NCBI GenBank assembly: GCA_041736895.1
Contig: JBGSSS010000035.1
Coordinates: 1-5,701 of the forward strand
Direction: 5' to 3'
From: JANRLT01 sp041736895
Lineage (GTDB): Bacteria; Planctomycetota; Planctomycetia; Pirellulales; JALHPA01
Length of the DNA stretch: 5,701 nt
Part shown: one piece after another, positions 1 to 4,633 of the stretch
How the letters are laid out: each line of letters begins with the position of its first letter
Position numbering within the stretch: the stretch's first letter is position 1
Position numbers and translations under genes: made by a program
Notes under the pieces: generated by a model
Databases searched by the model: none
The model's input: the letters and a program-made list of their open reading frames with translations, nothing else
What the model was told of the DNA's origin: nothing

Positions 1-1449
1 GCTGCCACGGCGGCCTGGTGTCGCTCCGCCATTCGCGGCCGGAGCGGTTCGGTCCGCGGCGCGGCGGCCAGAGCCGGCAAAATCGCTCCAGCGGCGGCCC
101 CACATCTGCCCGATCGGCACGGTGATAAAGACCAAGCCCAACCCGAGCAAGAACCCGCCAACCGCGCCGCCGAGAACGACCAGCTTCGCGCTTGGCCCGG
201 CGGGCGATGTGCCGGCATTCGGATTATCGCTCGGGAGCAAGACGCTCGTCATGAAGGCCGAAGCTTCACTCGAACGGGCGAGTGCCAGCTTCTTGTGTTC
301 TTCGGCCAGCTTGTCGTTCGTGCGCTTCACGTCGCTGACCAGGTTGCTGTATGGCGCACGCAACCCGGCGAGGCGATTCATCCGCTGCTCGACGTCTTCG
401 AGTTGCGTCTTCAATGTTTCGGTCTGGTTTTTTATCACCGTCATATCGGCGTTGAGCGAGCCGATGATGTTGTCCAACTCGATGGTCAATTCGAGTTTGA
501 CTTGATCTTCTGCTAGGCGAGCAGCCAACACATCGGGGTGTTGCGGCGTCATTCGGCCGAGTAGGTTCGCCGCCTTGATTTGGGCGTCGACGAGACCTTC
601 CTTCATTTTCTTGAGGCCGGGCTGAATTTCGAACAGCCGCGACGGGGCTTCGATCAAGCGATTGGGATCTTGGCGGGCACCGTTTAGCAGCGCGGCCAGT
701 TGGACGAGCTCTTCGTACTTGCTGTTCGCGGCGCGAAGTTCTTGCTTGATCTGATTGCTCCCTTCGCGGAGGTTGCTATTGCCGGTCGCTCCTTCGTTGA
801 GCGTTCGCAGTTCGCCGATGTCGCGGCCGACTTCGTTTTCCATCGCTTCGAGTTTCTTCGTCGCCGCGTCGACGTCGCCTTGCGCGATGGCGACCGCTTG
901 TTCATATTCGGTGCGCAGGCTGCCGGCTTTGGCGGCGCGGCGTTCTTGCAGCCGGCGGCTCAGTTGCTTGAGCAGGGCCGTATTCAGTTCCTTGGCACGT
1001 TCCGGCGTTGACCCTTCGGTGGTGATGTAAATTTCGTTCGCTTTGCCAAACTCCGAGCCCTTGGGCGGAGCCAGCGTGATTTTCGCACTCGTCGCTTCGA
1101 CCACTTCGGCCGACGGATAATTTGGGTCATCGACGCCGTTTTCGGGTCCAATTTCCTTCAGCGCCGCTTCGACGACAGCATAGGTGCGGCCCGATTGAAC
1201 CACGCTTTCTTGATGCAGCTTGAGCGCTTCAGGCGAGGCAAAATCGCCTTGCCCATGCTGGCCCGTCTCACTCGATTCGTTGCGCAGGTTCACGACTTGC
1301 ACGGCTTTCCACTTCGTCGAGCGGGCACCCGCGTAGCAGATCGCCAGCGCGGTGCAGGCGAGCGTCGGCGCGATCCAAAGCCAACGATGTTTGACCAGAT
1401 TCTCGCGAATTTGCGGCAGGTTGATGATCGATCGGGCAGGGGTAGACAT
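1..1449 (-). CDS. Wzz/GumC-type polysaccharide co-polymerase (chain-length determinant), 3' end outside window
   Basis: The frame reads open for 483 codons from the ATG at 1449 to the left edge with no stop, so the C-terminus is missing. The protein has the classic layout of an inner-membrane chain-length determinant. There is a short cytoplasmic N-terminus and a membrane helix at about residues 23-41 (WLWIAPTLACTALAICYAG). A long, charged, mostly helical periplasmic region follows, with coiled-coil-like stretches around 165-260 and 320-400. A second membrane helix lies at about 423-445 (LVVLGGAVGGFLLGLGLVFI), preceded by a proline-rich stretch (PNAGTSPAGPSAK) typical of this family. Such proteins set polymer length and couple Wzy polymerisation to export. 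The visible tail after the second helix is about 37 residues, rich in Gly, Arg and Ala. No tyrosine-kinase domain is visible, but one could be fused beyond the edge. No clear Shine-Dalgarno precedes the ATG. The family call is firm; the polymer is unknown. Confidence 0.88.
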   Translation of the reverse strand, partial: MSTPARSIINLPQIRENLVKHRWLWIAPTLACTALAICYAGARSTKWKAVQVVNLRNESSETGQHGQGDFASPEALKLHQESVVQSGRTYAVVEAALKEIGPENGVDDPNYPSAEVVEATSAKITLAPPKGSEFGKANEIYITTEGSTPERAKELNTALLKQLSRRLQERRAAKAGSLRTEYEQAVAIAQGDVDAATKKLEAMENEVGRDIGELRTLNEGATGNSNLREGSNQIKQELRAANSKYEELVQLAALLNGARQDPNRLIEAPSRLFEIQPGLKKMKEGLVDAQIKAANLLGRMTPQHPDVLAARLAEDQVKLELTIELDNIIGSLNADMTVIKNQTETLKTQLEDVEQRMNRLAGLRAPYSNLVSDVKRTNDKLAEEHKKLALARSSEASAFMTSVLLPSDNPNAGTSPAGPSAKLVVLGGAVGGFLLGLGLVFITVPIGQMWGRRWSDFAGSGRRAADRTAPAANGGATPGRRGS

Positions 1450-1490
1450 CGGCGCGCTCACGAAAAGGTCCAAGCAATAGCAGGTGCGAA

Positions 1491-1520
1491 ACTCTAGGTT
1501 TCAGTTTCGTTGCGCGTCAA
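1491..1520 (-). promoter_or_regulatory. Candidate sigma70-type promoter for the wzz-like gene
   Basis: Read on the minus strand, TTGACG (1520-1515) lies 18 bases before TAGAGT (1496-1491). These match the -35 consensus at 5 of 6 and the -10 consensus at 4 of 6 positions. Transcription would start about 35 bases before the ATG at 1449, giving a short leader. This is a by-eye match only, and planctomycete promoters often diverge from the E. coli consensus. Confidence 0.3.
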
Positions 1521-1660
1521 ATATTCCCGGCGGCTTACCGTGCCGAAGGTGCGATTCTTCGCCGGAAAAGTCTTGAAACACTGCCGGCCATAACACACGG
1601 CGCGGTTGTAGCGATTACTCAGGGCGATGCCATCAAGCGCAACGCATGACGTATGCATTA

Positions 1661-1684
1661 GTAACGTGGGTTTTAGCCCACGCG
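1661..1684. repeat. Palindromic repeat family A, copy 1 (upstream of the acetyltransferase gene)
   Basis: This is a 24-base element with hairpin arms CGTGGG (1665-1670) and CCCACG (1677-1682). It matches the element at 3001-3024 at 20 of 24 positions in the same orientation, and all four differences are transitions. It ends 36 bases before the start codon at 1721, so it would lie in or beside that gene's leader. It is followed by a run of six A on the plus strand. Confidence 0.7.
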
Positions 1685-1720
1685 AAAAAAGACTTTGATC
1701 AACGCCTTACCTAGCGTTTT

Positions 1721-3004
1721 ATGAAGGCACTTGCTCCACTCGCGACATCGACGCCGACCTCGGCACCCGAGTTTGACAACGCGCGCGCCCTAGATGACTT
1801 CCTCAACAACGGCGGCTTGATCGTCCCGACAGCCCCTGCGGAGTCAACCTACCGGGTGCGCGAGTTTCGCAACTTCGCCGATTTGCGGCCGTACCGCGAG
1901 ACTTGGAACCAACTCCTCGCGCAAACCGCGAACGCCAGCTATTTCCTCAGTTATGACTGGCTCGAAAACTATTGGGAACATTGCCGTGCGGATCAGGTAC
2001 TGCGCGTTCTGATCGTCGAAACCACGAACGACGACTGGTCGCAAGTCAGCGGCATCCTGCCGCTCGTCGTGCGGCGTGAGGAAACACGTTTGGGCCGTGT
2101 GCGCGTGCTGACGTTTCCGCTGCATGGCTGGGGAACGAGCTACGGCCCCATCGGCCCAGATCCATCGCGTACGCTCGATGAAGCATGTCGCTATTTGTCC
2201 AACAAAACCCCGTTTAGCGGCGACTCGAAGAGGAGCGTTCCCCCGTGCTTTCTCGGTGCGAAGCGTGACTACGATCTCTTCGATCTGCGCTGGCTCGACG
2301 ATCGCGAGGGACTTGGAGAAACGGCGTCGCAAGCAATGCGCCACGCCGGCTTCGCAAACCGCCGCGCCGTCTGGTTCGACGCCTACCATGTGAACCTGCG
2401 CGACGGCTGGGACGCCTATTGGGCGAGCCGGACGACGCATTGGCGGACAAATGTCCGCAGCAACCTGAAAAAACTCGCGAAAATGGGGCCAGTCGAATAC
2501 GTCCGCTATCGTCCGCGCGGCGCAGAGTTTGGCGAGAGTGATCCGCGCTGGGATTTGTACGATACCTGTGTCGAACTCGCCGCGCGCGGCTGGCAAGGAC
2601 AGCGTACCGACGGGACGACGCTGAGTCACCCGCAAGTGCGCGAGTACCTGCGCAGCGCGCACGAAGTCGCCGCGCGGTTCGGCGCGGCGGATATCAACTT
2701 GCTCTATGTCGCCGGCCATCCGGTGGCATTTGCGTACAACTACGCGTATCGCGGCCACGTCTACGGGATGCGGGCCGGCTACGATCCGGCGTTCAAGTCG
2801 TTTGGCACCGGCTCGGCGTTGATGTTCCACATGTTGATGGAGAGTTGCCAGCGCGGCGACCGCGTCCTCGATCTCGGCCCCGGCAATATGCCAAGCAAGC
2901 TCAACTGGCTCAACGAAGTGGTTCCCAGCTACCACTACACGAACTACTCGCCCTGGTCGTGGCGCGCCTGGGGCTTGCGTTTGAAGCGATCGCTCAAAAA
3001 GTAG
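1721..3004 (+). CDS. CelD/BcsL-family GNAT acetyltransferase (BioF2-like domain)
   Basis: The product is 427 residues long. It resembles the GNAT-fold proteins annotated as 'acetyltransferase involved in cellulose biosynthesis, CelD/BcsL family' (Acetyltransf_6). A variable N-terminus of about 45 residues precedes the first half-domain, which includes FLSYDWLENYWEH (75-87) and LPLVVRREETRLGRVRVL (113-130). A basic stretch with HWRTNVRSNLKKLAKMG (240-256) is typical of the family. The second GNAT half runs from about 325 to 397, with INLLYVAGHPVAFAYNY, GYDPAFKSFGTGSALMFHML and VLDLGPGNMPSKLNWL. No signal peptide or membrane helix is seen, so it is probably cytoplasmic. Related proteins are found in exopolysaccharide loci and are thought to transfer acyl groups to sugars or precursors, which fits the divergent wzz-like neighbour; the substrate here is unknown. 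The ATG at 1721 lacks a good Shine-Dalgarno, so a later start is possible. The stop codon TAG lies inside a palindromic repeat. Confidence 0.87.
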   Translation: MKALAPLATSTPTSAPEFDNARALDDFLNNGGLIVPTAPAESTYRVREFRNFADLRPYRETWNQLLAQTANASYFLSYDWLENYWEHCRADQVLRVLIVETTNDDWSQVSGILPLVVRREETRLGRVRVLTFPLHGWGTSYGPIGPDPSRTLDEACRYLSNKTPFSGDSKRSVPPCFLGAKRDYDLFDLRWLDDREGLGETASQAMRHAGFANRRAVWFDAYHVNLRDGWDAYWASRTTHWRTNVRSNLKKLAKMGPVEYVRYRPRGAEFGESDPRWDLYDTCVELAARGWQGQRTDGTTLSHPQVREYLRSAHEVAARFGAADINLLYVAGHPVAFAYNYAYRGHVYGMRAGYDPAFKSFGTGSALMFHMLMESCQRGDRVLDLGPGNMPSKLNWLNEVVPSYHYTNYSPWSWRAWGLRLKRSLKK

Positions 3005-3024
3005 CGTGGGCTTCAGCCCACACG
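3001..3024. repeat. Palindromic repeat family A, copy 2 (contains the acetyltransferase stop codon)
   Basis: This second copy of the 24-base element is in direct orientation to 1661-1684. Its hairpin arms are GTGGGC (3006-3011) and GCCCAC (3016-3021) around a TTCA loop. The TAG at 3002-3004 that ends the acetyltransferase lies in the first bases of the repeat, so the element or its insertion fixes the protein's C-terminus. The two copies bracket a module of about 1.36 kb. Confidence 0.72.
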
Positions 3025-3046
3025 TCACAAAGCCGCATTAACAAAG

Positions 3047-3065
3047 CCGCCGATGCGATCGGCGG
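3047..3065 (+). terminator. Possible terminator hairpin after the acetyltransferase gene
   Basis: CCGCCGAT (3047-3054) pairs perfectly with ATCGGCGG (3058-3065) around a three-base GCG loop, starting 43 bases after the stop codon at 3004. The plus strand continues GCATTTCTAT, which is only weakly T-rich, so this is not a textbook intrinsic terminator. It may instead be part of the local cluster of palindromes. Confidence 0.35.
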
Positions 3066-3090
3066 GCATTTCTATGGGCATGAAAACTTG

Positions 3091-3111
3091 GTGCCACTGG
3101 CTCGGCCAGTG
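3091..3111. repeat. Palindromic repeat family B, copy 1
   Basis: This 21-base element is repeated exactly, as its reverse complement, at 3225-3245. It is itself a hairpin: CCACTGG (3094-3100), loop CTCGG, CCAGTGG (3106-3112). The similarity between the two copies stops abruptly at both ends, as expected of a defined element. I recall similar CACTGG/CCAGTG palindromes in planctomycete genomes, but that is from memory and unverified. Confidence 0.75.
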
Positions 3112-3224
3112 GAATTTCTGAAGTGCCAGCAAACACCGCATGATGCAGGTCACGGTGTTACGGCAAAAGTTCGACTCAAAAGAGCGTGCTAGAGGTTCCC
3201 AGATCGTTCGCCTCGCAAGCAGAG

Positions 3225-3245
3225 CACTGGCCGAGCCAGTGGCAC
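3225..3245. repeat. Palindromic repeat family B, copy 2 (inverted)
   Basis: This is an exact reverse-complement copy of 3091-3111, with 113 bases between them. It forms its own hairpin, CACTGG (3225-3230) with CCAGTG (3236-3241). Its last eight bases also form one arm of the compound hairpin at 3238-3270, so the two foldings compete. Confidence 0.75.
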
Positions 3246-3270
3246 GGGGAGGATTATCCCTTGTGCCACT
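3238..3270 (-). terminator. Possible terminator-like compound hairpin after the CAP-like gene
   Basis: AGTGGCAC (3238-3245) pairs with GTGCCACT (3263-3270), and inside it GGGA (3247-3250) pairs with TCCC (3257-3260). That gives 12 base pairs with a small asymmetric bulge. On the minus strand it begins 17 bases after the TAA of the CAP-like gene, a good position for a 3' end. No T-run follows, so classic intrinsic termination is doubtful; RNA 3'-end protection is an alternative. Confidence 0.4.
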
Positions 3271-3287
3271 CGTCATTCAGTATTCGA

Positions 3288-3704
3288 TTAGTTCCGCACG
3301 TACAAATGCATGTAGCGCTTGCCGTCGCGGCCGCGCGTCCAAGCTGCCCCGGCATAAGTCCAATTTTCTTCGGCACAGCAGCTTAGCCAGCCCCACTCAT
3401 CACCAGCCGCTGCGCAACCGGTGGCTTGAGCACGCGGCGTACCCGCGGGAAGGAAGTCGTAATCGCTATAGCTGCGTCCATGAATGACAACGTTCACATG
3501 CCCTTTGATCAAGTACGTCGCACGATAATCGGCCGCCGCACCCGCCGCCGCCGAGAGATTCACGTCGCGCGTAAATGGCTTCAGCCCCTTCCGAGCGCGG
3601 TACGCATTGAGTTCATCCAGCCCATCGTTGGCAGAATAAACGGCGGGTGCGAACAAGCCGCTAAAGAAGATCGCGGTGAGGGTGAGTGCGGTCAGAAATT
3701 TCAT
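3288..3704 (-). CDS. Small secreted CAP/SCP-like protein
   Basis: With the start chosen here the product is 138 residues. A signal peptide is clear: MKFL, a hydrophobic core at residues 4-20 and a likely cleavage near residues 24-25 (VYSA), so the mature protein is exported. The next part, LDELNAYRARKGLKPFTRD (29-47), followed by an Ala-rich helix and GH at 68-69, resembles the first helix of CAP-superfamily domains. The remainder has three cysteines (C97, C109, C110) and ends in RDGKRYMHLYVRN. At about 110 mature residues it is shorter than a typical CAP domain. The start is set by GGAGG at 3716-3712: ATG at 3704 has a 7-base spacing, ATG at 3707 has 4, and the TTG at 3710 has only 1. It lies 205 bases after the PH-like gene, so it probably has its own promoter. 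Secretion is near certain; the CAP assignment is likely; the function is unknown. Confidence 0.72.
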   Translation of the reverse strand: MKFLTALTLTAIFFSGLFAPAVYSANDGLDELNAYRARKGLKPFTRDVNLSAAAGAAADYRATYLIKGHVNVVIHGRSYSDYDFLPAGTPRAQATGCAAAGDEWGWLSCCAEENWTYAGAAWTRGRDGKRYMHLYVRN

Positions 3705-3711
3705 CATCAAA

Positions 3712-3716
3712 CCTCC
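3712..3716 (-). promoter_or_regulatory. Ribosome binding site of the CAP-like gene
   Basis: GGAGG on the minus strand is the clearest Shine-Dalgarno in the window. It decides among three consecutive in-frame start candidates (TTG 3710, ATG 3707, ATG 3704) in favour of an ATG, best the one at 3704. A second GGAGG sits 16 bases further upstream (3732-3728), inside a short repeated ACCTCCG motif, too far away to serve this start. Confidence 0.65.
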
Positions 3717-3909
3717 GTAAGAAAAAACCTCCGGGCCGTTCCCGGACTTGCTCTGTATAGACGATGCAGGAACGAGATTCTACGGGCGATTTGCTCATTT
3801 AGAGACTTGACATCTTCTTTGCACGGGCATAGCCAACTTGCTTCTCAATTGCCGAATCGAATTATCGAGACGTGTAATTTCTGTCCGTGCCGCGTTCGCA
3901 ATAAGTAGC

Positions 3910-4533
3910 TTATGGTTTTTGCGACTTGATTTGCTTGATGACATTTTCCACCGCGTCGGCCATTTCCCCAAAGGTCGCCACGCGTTTGTCAACACAGGGA
4001 ACTCCGATAAAACTGGCAATGCTATTTCCTAACTCCATGACTCGGTTGTTTTTCTCAAAGCGATCCGTCGAGATGCCGTTGATCGCAGTGGATCCTGCGG
4101 GTGTAATGTCGAGGCCGTGCTGCATGCCGTTCTGCAATTGAAAGATCAAAAAGTAAGTGAACCGTTCCGTCGGCGCTGTGTTTTCGGAGTTGCCGATTTT
4201 CGTGCGGTTGATCCTTTCATCGACCACGATTTCACGAATTTCCGGGAACCCCAAAGAAATCTCCTTCGTTCCCAGCAGCAAACTCCGGCTGATGATCTCG
4301 ACGCGTTTCCGTTGTTTGTCAATATTGATCGTGAGTGATCGAACAATCAGGAGTGAAACCAAGCCGATACCGAGGGCGATCGTTCCCCAAAGCCAGTGGA
4401 TTTTGTCAGGAGCGATCAGCGCCCCAATCAACAACCCCATCCCCACGGCTGTCACCCCAATCGCCGCGATGTGGGCGATAAGATTCGGGCGTTTGCAGAT
4501 GAGCGTTGTTGGGGTTTGTTCAATGATTTTCAT
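3910..4533 (-). CDS. Two-helix membrane protein with PH-like domain, function unknown
   Basis: Starting at the ATG at 4533 the product is 207 residues and begins MKIIEQTPTTLI, an opening I associate with uncharacterised bacterial membrane proteins. Two membrane helices follow, at about 18-41 and 47-65, joined by a short loop (PDKIHW). The soluble part begins with strand-like segments (LTINIDKQRKRVEI, GTKEISLGFPEIREIVVDE), the pattern of bacterial PH-like domains beside paired membrane helices. Near the C-terminus, MELGNSIASFIGVP resembles the closing helix of that group. A GTG at 4590 would add 19 residues, but it lies in the gap after the comM-like gene with no Shine-Dalgarno, so I prefer the ATG, although that also lacks a clear one. 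Codon use looks more AT-rich than in the flanking genes. Membrane location is confident, the PH-like fold is tentative, and no function can be assigned. Confidence 0.7.
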   Translation of the reverse strand: MKIIEQTPTTLICKRPNLIAHIAAIGVTAVGMGLLIGALIAPDKIHWLWGTIALGIGLVSLLIVRSLTINIDKQRKRVEIISRSLLLGTKEISLGFPEIREIVVDERINRTKIGNSENTAPTERFTYFLIFQLQNGMQHGLDITPAGSTAINGISTDRFEKNNRVMELGNSIASFIGVPCVDKRVATFGEMADAVENVIKQIKSQKP

Positions 4534-4605
4534 GGAATAGCCGCTTAGTGATTTGAGGTGCTTTGCCGTATCGCTGAAGCTTCTGGACACTACGCGACAT
4601 GGCTC

Positions 4606-4626
4606 GCTCGAAGCACGGCTTCGAGC
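4606..4626. repeat. Palindromic element C, just after the comM-like gene
   Basis: GCTCGAAGC (4606-4614) and GCTTCGAGC (4618-4626) form a perfect 9-base stem around an ACG loop, the strongest simple palindrome in the window. On the minus strand it starts 7 bases after the comM-like stop codon. It is preceded there by CGTA, giving CGTAGC at its edge, similar to the GTAGC that opens family A copy 2. It could act as a 3'-end hairpin, but no T-run follows. Only one copy is present here, so calling it a dispersed repeat rests on its resemblance to the other elements and on unverified memory of similar planctomycete palindromes. Confidence 0.6.
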
Positions 4627-4633
4627 TACGTTC

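Larger units (their letters stand above)
1450..1720. other. Divergent intergenic region between the wzz-like and acetyltransferase genes
   Basis: This stretch of 271 bases has no credible coding sequence. It must carry the promoters of both divergent genes. Besides the candidate wzz-side promoter and the palindromic repeat at 1661-1684, there are two overlapping small hairpins that cannot form together: CGGC 1531-1534 with GCCG 1542-1545, and CGAAG 1544-1548 with CTTCG 1557-1561. I see no convincing promoter or Shine-Dalgarno for the plus-strand gene. Confidence 0.6.
3005..3287. other. Convergent intergenic region rich in hairpins, no gene
   Basis: This region lies between the 3' ends of the plus-strand acetyltransferase and the minus-strand CAP-like gene. 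Short open frames cross it on both strands but none looks like a real protein; two of them read HWPSQWH simply because they cross the same palindrome. It holds most of a family A repeat, two inverted copies of family B, a GC-rich hairpin at 3047-3065, a compound hairpin at 3238-3270, and a small direct repeat of ACAAAGCCGC at 3027-3036 and 3041-3050. Confidence 0.7.

Noticed and set aside
1844..3028. A 394-codon open frame on the minus strand, antisense to the acetyltransferase gene
   Set aside because: It lies antisense to a clear GNAT-family protein in GC-rich codon-biased DNA, which commonly leaves long open antisense frames. Its translation has no recognisable domain and is rich in residues expected from shadow frames.
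3091..3245. A miniature transposon with 21-bp terminal inverted repeats
   Set aside because: No target-site duplication is visible at the outer ends and each 'terminus' is itself a palindrome, so two separate REP-like elements are the simpler reading.
3025..3276. An 83-codon minus-strand frame in the convergent intergenic region
   Set aside because: It runs through two palindromic repeats and a hairpin, has no recognisable protein features and no Shine-Dalgarno sequence.
3807..3835. A perfect TTGACA on the plus strand followed 17 bases later by TAGCCA
   Set aside because: The -10 match is poor, and the only frames downstream on that strand are antisense to the PH-like gene, so it is probably chance.
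3901..3913. A small palindrome (ATAAG, TAG, CTTAT) overlapping the stop codon of the PH-like gene
   Set aside because: The 5-bp AT-rich stem is too weak to call a terminator and has no T-run. It fits the gene-end palindrome pattern only superficially.
3795..4019. A 74-codon minus-strand frame with a helical-looking C-terminus overlapping the end of the PH-like gene
   Set aside because: Most of it overlaps the better-supported PH-like gene in another frame. It has no ribosome binding site, and the PH-like protein ends naturally without needing a frameshift into it.
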